A stretch of 64,000 bases of DNA, from contig JACDQD010000005.1 of assembly GCA_019843655.1 (NCBI GenBank), positions 11,249,575 to 11,313,574 of the forward strand, read 5' to 3'. Shown here one piece after another: positions 13,720 to 24,878 of this stretch. How positions within the stretch are numbered: position 1 is the stretch's first letter; the number at the start of each line of letters is the position of its first letter. This stretch comes from Lethocerus indicus (lineage: Eukaryota; Arthropoda; Insecta; Hemiptera; Belostomatidae). Below the pieces are notes generated by a model. That model had not been told where the DNA came from. It saw only the letters and a program-made list of their open reading frames with translations, and searched no databases. The translations under genes and the position numbers were made by a program.

Positions 13720-13733
13720 CCACCAGGGGGCAG
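13720..13733 (+). promoter_or_regulatory. Perfect CTCF-type motif CCACCAGGGGGCAG
   Basis: All 14 positions fit the bilaterian CTCF core consensus CCASYAGRKGGCRS. It lies between the AT-rich NTAN1 domain and the fz2 side, and a 12-bp palindrome ACTAGCGCTAGT lies just upstream (13693-13704). Binding in this species is inferred from the motif alone. Confidence 0.55.
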
Positions 13734-14249
13734 CACCTGACGGGAAGTTACCAAATTCAAACCGAGCGACCTCCTTGCATCTCATGTTCTCCTAATACAA
13801 ATCCTGATACTTTTCCTGACCCAAAAATTAAAAATCTTAAAATATCAATATATACACCGATTTTTCGTTAATTTGATAATAAATGAATCTGTTAAGGCTT
13901 GTAATGCACAAATTAGAAGGGAAAATGTATTTTTTAAATTAAAACTCAATTTATTTGAAAAAGTGAACGCAGCGTTTATTATCCTTGTATTGTAACTGAA
14001 CTCCGCACTGTTACAGGAATTCGTTCCTTTGTTCTTCTCCTGAGGAAGGAGACAGATTATTAAAAACGCCGTTGAGGGGTCCCATGCTGTGGGGGGTCGT
14101 TACTTAGCGCGGGTCAGATCGTTACTTAGCGGGGGACTTACGCGGGAATTAATTAAGCGCGACCAGCTTGGATTTGCCCGGTTGGAAAACTCGGCAGGGC
14201 CGTTCAAAATTAATGAGCCGTGGACAAATCGAGGAGCCGCCGTACTCGC

Positions 14250-14252
<3 letters not shown>

Positions 14253-14316
<64 letters not shown>
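14253..14316. repeat. Compound (TA)n-(CA)n microsatellite
   Basis: About 23 TA units (14253-14299) pass directly into about nine CA units ending at 14316. Short reading frames across it are repeat artefacts. Confidence 0.97.
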
Positions 14317-14622
14317 CCGCCCCAAGTATAATTAGGGGTAATGAGCGAAAATTATAATAATTTCTCGACCGACGTCACACGCCGATAGTCAGCTAACCCC
14401 GGGTGGGGCGGCAATTAGAGTCCCCGCTAGCTCGAGCCCGCACAAAATTAATCCGGTAAGCGAGAGGAAAATTTTAAAACACCTCCCTCAGTCTCCTGAG
14501 TTTTTCCGGCAAAATAATTGTTTCCTGCAGGCCGATTCCCCGAACTGCTCAATGTAAACTGCCACCGTCTTTCGCTATTTGCTCGGTTCGACTAGAAAAT
14601 TTTCGATGAAGTTTTTTCCAAG

Positions 14623-15288
14623 AGAAATAAATTGTCAGTCGATCTCAAGCGCGCCAAATGAAGGCAATGTAAAGAAATTTAGAATATAAGAAAACGGTTA
14701 AAACATGAATTGGATAACTTGAATATGTGTATTATTTGTTTTCCTCATGAGAGATTAGCTGGTTCGTCTATTAGTTAGGCATAGACTGCCGTTTCCTTGG
14801 TATTTTCGTGGGACTTGGTCTGTTTCAAATGCCCGTTAATCCATTTGAGAAAACTAAATTGTCAGTGTATCTGGCGCGCCAAATGAGGGCAATGTAAAGA
14901 AAATTAGAATTTAAAAAAAGGTTAGAACATAAATTGGATAACTTGAATTTGTGTATTATTTGTTTTCTCATGAGAGATTAGCTGGTTCGTCTATTAGTTA
15001 GGCATAGACTGCCGTTTCCTTGGTATCTTCGTGGGACTTGGTCTGTTTCAAATGCCCGTTAATCCATTTGAGAAAACTAAATTGTCAGTGTATCTGGCGC
15101 GCCAAATGAGGGCAATGTAAAGAAAATTAGAATATTAAAAAACGGTTAAAGCATGAATTGGACAACTTGAATTTGTGTTTTATTTGTGTTTCTCATAAGA
15201 GATTAGCTGGTTCGTCTATTAGTTAGGCATAAACTGCCGTTTCCTTCGTATTTTCGTTGGACTTCAAATGGCCGTTAATCCATTTGAG
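14623..15288. repeat. Three tandem copies of a 216-227 bp repeat
   Basis: Copies at about 14623-14849, 14850-15072 and 15073-15288. Each begins around AAATTGTCAGT, then has CGCGCCAAATGA, GGCAATGTAAAGAAA, GATTAGCTGGTTCGTC, TATTAGTTAGGCATA, CTGCCGTTTCCTT and ends CGTTAATCCATTTGAG. Copies 2 and 3 share the GGCGCGCC octamer (AGCGCGCC in copy 1), while copies 1 and 2 share more at their ends. No terminal inverted repeats or coding capacity are seen. Confidence 0.93.
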
Positions 15289-18200
15289 GGGGGAATATAA
15301 ATTTATTGGCACAACTAATTGCTTGAGGCGGAGGCGTTCGGCAATAAGAGGGAGGAGAGCGGGCCCATTGTGCCAAATCGAGTTAATGTTCAATTAATTT
15401 GGGCTCCGGGCCAGAGATCGAGCCTGCGGTCCGCTACCTCAGCCCCGAGCTCACTAATTAGCGGCACGGGCTAGGCAACAGAAATCCCCCATTGCTAGCG
15501 CTCAACATTCCAGCCTTCATATATAAGACATTGAGACTAATATGAGCCCGGTTCGGGTTTAAAATTGTGCGAACTTATTCAATTTGTCAACTCTTTCTGT
15601 TTTGTAGAACCGAGATGAAATCGGTTGAATGATGGACTCAATAATAATCAGGCTCTCAATAATCTATTTTTTTTAACCTTTTTTATTTTTGTACAATCAA
15701 CTACATACAGTTATGGGTACAACTGATGAGTGTTTTCTTTTCACATTAATGTCTCGATAAAAGAGACCACCCAACGATGGCACTTTTTCCACATGAACAG
15801 TTTACGGCTTCGGGCTAAGAAGATCTCCGGGCCAGTGGCGTTTGAGCCGACGCGGGGGGATAATGGATGGGAAACAGAGGAAAGGGACTGAACGAGTGGA
15901 TTTGGATGTGGAGAGAGGCGGGAATGGAATTTAAGGAAGCGTGATTTTGCGACTTCGTCGACTGTCGGTATATTGAGGTCATTATGGATTGTTCGGTTGG
16001 AAACTTACCAGGGAGCATTAAGGATGGTAAGAAGGACTTTTGATTGGAATCTCTGGATGCGGTCGATGTTGGATTTCTTAGCGTAACTCTATTTCGTAAG
16101 TCCGTGTCGGTTTTAAAATGGATTTGTATATTGTAAGTTTGTTGTCTACTGTCAGTTTTGATGTCTTTTTCAAAAGATGTCTCAGCAGTTCAAATTTGCG
16201 GTTGAGGTCTGTTCTTTTGAGTCGCTCTCAATAATCTATAGTTAGGAAAATTAAAAATTGTATTATACTATGGAATTAAAATTGATCTAAAAATGATCTT
16301 CAATATTTTTTTAGATTTTCATAATCTAACATTAAAGGATGTGGGGGTAATAAAGTGAACATAATTTAAAGTAAAAACTGATGTATTTTCAATAAGATTG
16401 AGAATATAATGCTTATTACATTAAGTGTCAAATATTTTTATATGTACAAAAACTGGGACACTTGATATGTGGCTCATCCCAACAGCTGATAATAAATACC
16501 CTGTTTTATTCACTCGTCCCCATATACAACAATAACATCGAATAATAATAATTATTATAAATGACAAACGATATTTAAAAAAAATGTTTATTCAACTCTG
16601 TCCTTTATACAAAAGAAAAAGAAATTGAAACATAATTAAAACAGTCGTATACGAAATAATTCATAATGACTAGTTAGTGTAAGAATTGTGTTTTCTGAGT
16701 CAGTTCCGCTGAGAGAATAGCCAGCGGTAATTTTCCATACACGATGACTAGATCTTGATTTTGTTTTTTTTTATTTTTTAACAATAAATAATTTACCGAT
16801 AATATATATATTCTATTTATAATCTATTCAATAATGAGGAGGAACTTATTAATCTTATCTTATAAAAACTAGTCACTGTCGATATCCTTCAAATACTGTA
16901 GACACGTACAGCATAGTCCTAAAATCTAATTGCTATTTTACAACGTACAACATACATATATTTATATATTTACAATACATTTATTATACGCGGATGAGGT
17001 AAGTTCACCCGCTGGTAGAGCAGAATATATGGTTTAATCTAGAATAGAGAAAGAGATATTTAAGACGGGCGAGATAGCTCTTCCGGGAAGTTTATTTTTT
17101 GCAAACTTCAATCAAATTCCGAAATACATTAAAATTTATTGTCTACGCTTTTCGGAATCCACTAATTAAAAAATTTAAATTGCCGAGCGTTCGGCGTTAA
17201 CAATATGTTCGCTACTCGTTTCAAACAACATTTCGGAAGAGCTTTCCGCGCCTCGGCAAAGAGAGAGAGAGACCTACGAAACATGCATGCCGCTAAATGA
17301 CCACGAACAAGTAATGTTTCATTCTACACTGTGTCTATTGGTTAAGAGAGTTACGTCACAAAAATTATTTATTTATATATATATTTTTTTTGTCATTTTC
17401 TTCGCGATTTGGTCCGGCGACGACTTAAAAAATAAAATATGGCACGTTTATAAAAGATAAAACTCGTTTAATTTATGTCTATTTATAATTCACAATTCCT
17501 TTCGAATAACTTATACGGTTCGACTATCGCATGGCACAGATGGATGATGGGGGGTAAATTCGCCCCTTTTCAGGCGGACCTTTCGGCCTCCACTCGCGGA
17601 GGCGGTACGGTAGGACCCGGTCAGTCGAATTTTAATAAGAGAACGAAATTTTCATTTGCCTTTCCAAAACGTAGTTTTTTTTATTTTTAAAGACAGTATT
17701 CGGAGGGGAGACGAATCTAATAAGGGTCTCCAGATAGGATATTCTCTAATGCCATCTGTTTCGTCGGGGTCCTTAAACGCTAAGCTCATTTTGAATAACG
17801 GAGCCCCCGCCGCCCCGCCATAACGGCAATGATGGTTTATTAAGGCGGTCATTGGGCGACAGCTGGCCAACGGTGTTTGCATAATTCCCGTTCGGAACGT
17901 ATTATAAAAAGAAGCTACGACACTTGGGTTATTAATCCGCGATGGCGTACAAATTCTTCCCCTTATTAAGAGAACTCCCCAAAACTGAATAGATTTGTTT
18001 CTTACTCTCTGCTTAACGCTTCACTTAATTTTTTATCCGCCAGAAACTATGAAAATGATAATCAGGAGGGTCTCAAAAAAAACGGTCAGTGCCCCAAGAA
18101 TTTGGTAGTCAGGATATCTAGGAATTTCAACCGAAAAGAGGTTCCAGTCTGATTTTCAAGCCTTAATAGGTGTTAAGTAAAATTTTTCCCACATTTCGCT

Positions 18201-21200
18201 GTTCGCCGAAAGGATATCTACGTTTTAAAGGGAATATCAGAGACTCGTGCTTCTCTTGTGGCCGCCTACGAAATTGCCTTACGCTTAGATTACGCGGGAG
18301 GGTTGCTATTCTGATTAATAGAGAGAGCGGAGTAGGTTCGTTTCCTCGCTGATTTGATTAAGGGCTCGGCGGCGGCCCAGTAATTAATAGCCGCCCCCGA
18401 CCTGATACCCGCCGCCCCCAATGTTAATTCCGGTCCCATCATTAGGGACTTACTTACCCCAGTTAATCCTCATTTTTAATTCGATGTTATAACTTATCAA
18501 TTCTCCTACGCCACTTTAAAGACAGCGTTTCTGTTTCACAACTCACAGAGATCTGGGAGGATTGTTTGGTACAGCGACGTTTCCGAAAACATGAAGCCAT
18601 TAAAATAAAGAATGGACTTGGAATTGTAGCCGACTGTGGTCGAGCGGGAGGGACTAAAATTCAAACAGAAGAATCAAAGGGTAGAATATCCCTTATTTCT
18701 AGTTCAGCTTGATTCGTAGCTACACCGATGGTGGAACATGAAACCATTTTCAAAGAAAATTTCGGTCTAAGATCTCCGAAGAGTGTAGTAGGCGGAGGAA
18801 AGTAGATCTGAATAAATTTAGGACGCGGGCCCTAAAATATCCCCCTTCATCCCCATCCCTTAGTCTCTTCAGAGAGATCTCCAAAGAATGAGAAAGAAAA
18901 GATAAGTCCGACTTGATTACAAAAGTCATTACAGAAGGATTTAGCCCGGAAAGGGGAACCTGGAAACTCTTCTGTCCCCGGGCCGGTCTTTGAGCCGAAT
19001 ATTGCGGGGTAAATTGATCCGATTCATTTCTTAAAACGGTCGACATTTTCGCCCACTGCGCCGCCGGTTTTTACTGGCGTTTCGCCTCCGGTTTTGAAAT
19101 TAGAGAAGGGACTGCCGCACAGAACAAAGCGCGCTGTGCGTACGGGAGGGGGACGTCAATCTTGGATTACTTCAGAGCGGACTCGACCCGTCCGAAGTTT
19201 GTAGGAGAATTTTGAAAAAATGAAACCAGTTGGGAAATGTCCTTTTGGAGAGGTCGCGACAGGTTAGGGAAGGGCGGTACGCTATCGGGGACTGGAGTGG
19301 GCCTTCTAAATGCGGTCGAGCTGAGGGCGAACCCAATATTTCATAGCCGGCAGTTCGTTTCGGCCCCACGACCCGACAGATAACGCTAATGGAGTCATTC
19401 TTTCTTCCTTGAACTTTGTCGGGGACGTAGGGACCGGGCACGAAACAACGCAGGATAAAAGAAGGAATTAGAAATTTCCTACGAAATTTGGCCCCCGTAA
19501 TTCAAGTGGGAAGACAGGTAAAAACGAACTTCAAGACATGACAGGGCTAATCGCACAATATATTCTACAGAACTCAGTTTTAACGACTTTTGTTTGAAAC
19601 GACTTATTCCCTAGATATTTTCGAAGGCCTTTGGCACCCTCCCAAAGGCATCCACTCGCGCTTAAATTATTTACAATTTCTAATCCGGATTTGAATAAAC
19701 CACGAATTATTAGCATCCGCCTAAACACTCAATAAACTGTACGGCGCTTTCAATATAAAGTTAATATGAGTTAATATAAAGTAAGGGCTTAGAAGAGCCA
19801 CAGTTTAACTTTTTACAGTGTTTATATATTGCGATCATCGCATTCGGAAAAATGAACGAAAAAAATTCCAATATGGCAATTTAAATTATCCGAGGAATCT
19901 GAAAGCGATACTGTAACCCTTTTCTTGTTTAGTAGTGTAGTAATACAGAATGGGCTATTGTTTGATCTCGTAGTTGGAGTTAGTTTCGCGCTAGGAAAGA
20001 AGTCATCGTTAGTAATCCGGCAAAGAGAGTGGGCAGGCGGGCGGGTGGGTCGAGTTGTCCGAGAGTCGTGTTATAACAGGGGCCAAATGTTAATGCGCCG
20101 GAGCGGGTAGCGTGGGTGGCCCCGGCCGCGGAGAGAGATAACTCAAGAGAGAACGAGAGGGAGCTAGCGGGAACATGTGCAGCTGGAGAGGGACGGCCGC
20201 AGCCAGAGCCAGAGCGGGTGCACGCCCGAGGTGGAGCCTGAATAAACATCAGTCGAGTTTATCTCCGGGCCCGGGATGAGCGGGCCAGGTAAGGTGAGAG
20301 GGGGGCGGGGGGACACACAACCGGTTTCCACGCTCCGGACACCTTTTATTTCAATACTAACCACCGAGAAATAAGAGCCGGGAAGTGTTCTGAAAATATT
20401 CCAACTCCTATCGGTACGCGCTCGAGGATTACACTTAAATTCGATATAAAAAGAATATTTCGGATGCCTAGTATACCACAGCTGATGGAAGTGAAATATG
20501 GGACATGACTTATTTAAAAGGGCCTTTAAACGGAAGGACCGAATCGAATTTATAGTTTTTCGAACGCAACCAAGAAAGTCGGTTCGAGTATCGGAAACAA
20601 AGTGGGGCGACTCGTTTGTGTGATATGGCTAGCGGGGAATTGAAGTTTGTTCAGTGCCGGAGATGAGAGCGGCCGGGGAGGGACCTCTTCTAACAACAAT
20701 AACAAATTGACTCCGGGCCCGTCCCACCATCGAACGCTGGCCATTAAATCTTTTCGGCCCACGGTCGGACTCCCTATGAAATTCCTGTCGCACCTTTTCA
20801 TCTTATTTACCGCCCGACCACAAATCAGTCTTAAATCGTGCGTCGGTTGAACGTCGGAGAAGTATGCGCACTCTGACCCGAAAACCGATCCGTAAGTCAC
20901 TTTTAGAAGATGCCGTCACCGCTGTCCAACAACGGTCTATCAATAGCCCCCGTTGTTCTGAAGTGCTGGTATTACCTATTATTGAACCCGCGAACTCCGG
21001 AATTGGGAACAGTACTAAATGTGCGGGATAGAAAAACTGTAAGGTGAAGATTTCACTGTAAAACAACTCTTTCGGATAGTAGTGGAGTAGCGGGGAAGAA
21101 GGGGATTCGTTTTACGAAAGTAGTCAGAACGGTGTGCTAACGGGCGCTATGCAAGAGAAATATTTTATTATAAGGTTGGGAGATAGCTCTGGGGGAAGTG

Positions 21201-22231
21201 GTGTCGGGAATTGGATTTAAGGGTAGCTTAAGAGGTTAAAAGCCTCGGACTTTCCATCATCATCTTCAGCTCGGGCCTGGAGACAGAAATCTTTCGCCGA
21301 CCCGATGTTTAACCGATGTCGAAAGGATGACTAAATACGTAATTTTTTGAACAGTCCACGCCGTAAAAACAAGAAAAAAACATTATTACGATCGCGTCAA
21401 AAGAGGGGAAAACAAGGACGAAAAACAAAAGGGCGGGAGATAAAGAAAGTCTGGTGAATAGGACTCTTTTTCTCTTTTTTTTCCGTAAGGAAGGGTTTGC
21501 GTATTATAATAGAGGTGTGGCATACAATGACCCATACGAGGTGTGAGAGTCGGGGAGGGGCGTGAAGGGCGCTCGAAATAAAGGGAAAGGGGCCATCAAA
21601 GGGCTTCTTTTCCAGGCCGCATGCCTCTCATCAGACCGTACCACTCCCGTACACAATTTAACGTCCGACTCTGCTACACCTAAATGCAAGTTTTAAATTC
21701 GTTAAAGTTGTCGATATAAATTTTGCAGGGATGCCTGTGTTAACTCGATGGTCTCAAATTCGTGTACGTAGTAACATCGGATAGAATGAGAATTCCAAAG
21801 ATCCGATTACATCGACTATAATGCGAACAATTTCAAAGGATTAAAATAACGATACAAATCTAATTTAGTGTTAATTCGATGAAGAATGAAAATGAGACTG
21901 GAACTTCCTCTCGGGAGGAAGAGAAATTGCTCCACTTAAACGGAGCTATTAAACGAAATATTATTTGAAACTTACAAGGGAGATAACGAGCGGATAAAAC
22001 TAACAGGAAACTAATTCCAGGAGGGGCCGTTCAAGCTGACTTTGTTTGGAATACTAAAACAGTCGGGGAGAGTTCTGTGTAAGGGGCTTTAAAATTTTAA
22101 GGCTTCAATTAAAGGCCATTCTGCCCGGAGCAAATTATCATACGCGGGCCGCTATTATTATAATTGGATCCCCTAATTGTTTCTGGGCGTGTCATTGTCG
22201 GGGCCGAAAACGGGCAGCGGGGGTGCCCCTG
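15289..22231. other. Intergenic DNA between NTAN1 and fz2, right part
   Basis: No supported coding exon on either strand. A moderately AT-rich stretch (about 16250-17480) is followed by CpG-containing DNA. A GC-rich block near 22140-22300 lies just downstream of fz2. Short open frames here lack recognisable domains and plausible splice structure. Confidence 0.5.
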
Positions 22232-22237
22232 TTTATT
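22232..22237 (-). promoter_or_regulatory. Candidate fz2 poly(A) signal AATAAA
   Basis: TTTATT on the plus strand reads AATAAA on the minus strand, about 745 bases downstream of the fz2 stop. It is a canonical hexamer at a plausible 3' UTR distance, but such hexamers are common and no cDNA is available here. Confidence 0.3.
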
Positions 22238-22915
22238 CGGCAAATGGCGGCGAAACAAAATACAAAGTTTATCTTCCATTAGCCACCGGTGTTTGTCTAG
22301 CTTGCTCCTAGCTGTCGTCTATCGGGAAACTTAAACCCGTCGTAATTGGTGGCCGAGAAGTGGGGCGAGCCGTGTTTGAAGGGTGTAAGGTTGCGCCCGC
22401 TACCGCCACCACATCGGCCTCCTCTCATCCACTACACTCCACGACGGACCTACTTTAGAGTCGATACAAAATTCAAACTCGGGAAGCGATATCGCCTCCG
22501 TAGGCCTAAACGAAAATCCATTTACCGCCGATATTTATGCTAATTCGAATCAGAAAAGTCACGTCGTAACGGAATAATTTAACATTAACGTCTCACGTTA
22601 AATCGCATTACGGCACTAGGAAATTGCGCGATTACATCGTAATAATTTTTCACAAACTCCCATATCCGTGCCACTACGGTGTCGATCTATGCTTCCATAT
22701 TATCTACTTACACGATACACTGTATATTACATGTAACAAAGTACAAAAACAAAACTCTCTACACTCGAAGAAACAAAAACGGTCACAATTTTGTTACGTA
22801 TATCCGTTCTGTCAATCTATGTACAAATTATTTACATGGTATTTACAGTAGAGAAGTGGTTCGCTGTCGGTATTATCACCGTTTTACGTATATCCGTGGA
22901 TGACGGTTTGGCCGT

Positions 22916-22984
22916 TTAGACGGGGCCGTAGTTGCTGAGCGGCGGTGGCGGAGGGTGGTGGTGGTGAGGATGGTCGGGGTGTCA
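22916..22984 (-). other. In-frame extension after the fz2 TGA stop (candidate readthrough peptide)
   Basis: The fz2 stop is TGA followed by C, the leakiest stop context known in insects. Reading on in the same frame gives 21 sense codons and then TAA at 22918-22916. The extension begins HPDHP, runs through four histidines and five prolines, and ends PLSNYGPV. Its proline/histidine-rich composition resembles the preceding tail (GVHPPLSHV), so the open frame may be coding. Chance openness over 21 codons is quite possible, and an ancestral sense codon turned into TGA would look the same. Confidence 0.4.
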
Positions 22985-24846
22985 TACGTGGCTGAGCGGA
23001 GGGTGGACCCCGGCCTGCTTGAAGTGGTGGAAGCCGGTTGTCGGGGTGACGTGGGGGCCGGACAGGAGGGAGGAGCTGGCCGCCACCGTCGAGGCCGGCC
23101 CCACCAGGTATTGCTTTTTACTCGGCGGGTGTAGAGGCGGCCCTCCCCGCGACTTCGTGTCCGGTATTAGAGCCGGGCCCCCGGGCCGCCCGCCGCCCCC
23201 CACTATCCTCCCCCACAGTCGCCTCCACGAGCCGACAGTCTTACCGGACCATATCCACACTCCAGACGTGATGCCCACGGCCAGCGCCATGAAGTACTTG
23301 AGCATCAGCACAGAGTACATCGGCCTGCCGCGGGCCTCCAGACAGCCGCACGTCAACGGTTGCATCCATTCGGCGAACAACGAGCTCTCGTAGAGGTAAC
23401 ATCCGATGACTATAGTCGCTGGCACCGTGTAGAGAACGCTAAAAATTCCGATGCGGATCATCAACTTCTCCAATTTGTCGGCTTTGCTGCGGCTGCCCTG
23501 TTGCTTCATGACGTTCCTTATTCTGAATAGCGAGACGAAGCCTCCGAGTAAGAAGGAGGTGCCCAGCAGTAAATAGACTAAGAGCGGTCCCAGGACGAAG
23601 AACCTCAGGTTATCGGCGTTGGTGTTGCCCACGTAGCATATACCGGCGACGGGGTCCCCGTCCACGGCGGCCATCACCAGTACGCCCACAGACATCACCG
23701 TCGGTATCAGCCAAGCGGCCAAGTGGAAGTATTGCGAATAACCGGCGATGGCTTCGTTGCCCCATTTGAGACCCGCGGCGAGGAACCAGGTGAACGATAA
23801 CACCACCCACCAAATGGAAGAGGCCATACCGAAGAAGTAGACCAGGAGAAAGACTAAAGTGCAGGGTATGGGACCCGAGGCGCTGTAACGAATCATCTTC
23901 CCGTCGCACGCCACTTCGTCGTGTCCCAGAACCACTCTGATCAAGTATCCGACGCTCACCATGAAATAGCAAGCGGAGAGAAAGACGATGGGACGTTCCG
24001 GATATTTAAATCTCTCAGTGTCTATCAGGAAGGTCGTGAGCGTCATGAGAGTTGACACGCAGCACAGGCTCGACCAGAGACATATCCATATCGAGGCGAA
24101 ATCCTTTTCTTCCTGGGTGAAGAAGACGCCGTGGCAGGGGAAACCGCAGTTGGGGACTCCTCCGACGCTGACACTCCTGTTGTAGAGCAAAGAATCTCTC
24201 TCGACGGAGACCAATGGGGGTCGGCAGGAACAGGTACAGTCTACGTGTTGCGGTGGGGCGGTAGGTGCGCACCCCTTGCCGCCCTTGCCGGCCTTGCACC
24301 TACCGGGCGGCCTCTTGTTCGACCTGGACGGAGTGGTAGTGGGCGGCGGTCCGAGGTCCGTGCGGTTGCTCTGTTCCATGCACAAGTTGTCGGGGTCGCC
24401 GTGGACCGGAAGTTTCTCGCAGGCCATCCTCTCGGGCCACTGGAAGCCGTACTGCTGCATGAGGGCGCGCACCCGGACCTCGCCCTCTCGCACACGCTCC
24501 TGCACGCCGGCAAAGGTTTACCGTAATCCTCAATGCAGATGGGCGCGTACATCGAACACAGGAAGAACTTCAGATCGGGCGAACATTTGATTTCGACCAG
24601 GGGCCAAAACTGGTGTACTTCGAGTCCGGCTTCGTCTTGGGTATCGTGGTTGAGGTCGTTCGGCATCGATGTCAAATTGTATCCTATCCCCTTGCACATG
24701 GGTATGGTGATTTCTTCGCACCTGGGTCCGGTGTTTGTTCCGGAGGAGACGACGACAGGCTGGAGGTCCGCCGACACCAAGGCAATCGACCAGACGGCGA
24801 CCACAGCCAACGCAGATAACACCTCGGCGCGATGATAACCCGCCAT
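22982..24846 (-). CDS. fz2: Frizzled-2-like Wnt receptor (FZD5/8 class), single exon, one-base frameshift in the CRD
   Basis: Seven-pass Wnt receptor of the plasma membrane. With one base restored at 24463-24465 it reads 621 residues. Domains: signal peptide about 1-26; cysteine-rich Wnt-binding domain 43-156 with all ten cysteines (43, 51, 88, 97, 104, 115, 119, 126, 143, 156); a variable linker with N-glycosylation sites at 161 and 223; seven membrane segments near 251-273, 286-306, 330-352, 374-394, 415-440, 465-487 and 511-534. The Dishevelled-binding KTxxxW motif is KTVGSW at 536-541. The tail ends PLSHV, a PDZ-ligand type typical of FZD5/8 rather than FZD1/2/7. The CRD stretches [20 protein letters not shown] and [17 protein letters not shown] also fit FZD5/8, whose genes are often intronless. 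The start ATG at 24846 is followed directly by the signal peptide. As it stands the frame breaks after residue 128 and would stop near residue 201, losing C143, C156 and all membrane segments. A base-calling error is the likeliest cause. Confidence 0.93.
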
Positions 24847-24878
24847 CTTATTTCAACAAAACGGCATCACTCCCTCAT
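24847..24878 (-). promoter_or_regulatory. fz2 proximal 5' leader: candidate splice acceptor and two overlapping minimal uORFs
   Basis: On the minus strand AATGTTTCAG ends at 24879, a plausible splice acceptor, so the coding exon probably starts at 24878 and a non-coding first exon would lie further right. The leader holds ATG AGG GAG TGA (24878-24867), whose stop overlaps the next start (TGATG): ATG CCG TTT TGT TGA (24867-24853). The main ATG follows seven bases later in the context AATAAGATGG. The acceptor is inferred from the motif only. Confidence 0.5.

Noticed and set aside
16745..16754. TGACTAGATC, which matches the miR-279-family seed region
   Set aside because: The following bases do not match the family and no complementary arm is seen nearby, so no hairpin precursor is supported.
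24131..24835. Several plus-strand frames opposite fz2
   Set aside because: Antisense shadows of the GC-rich fz2 coding sequence.
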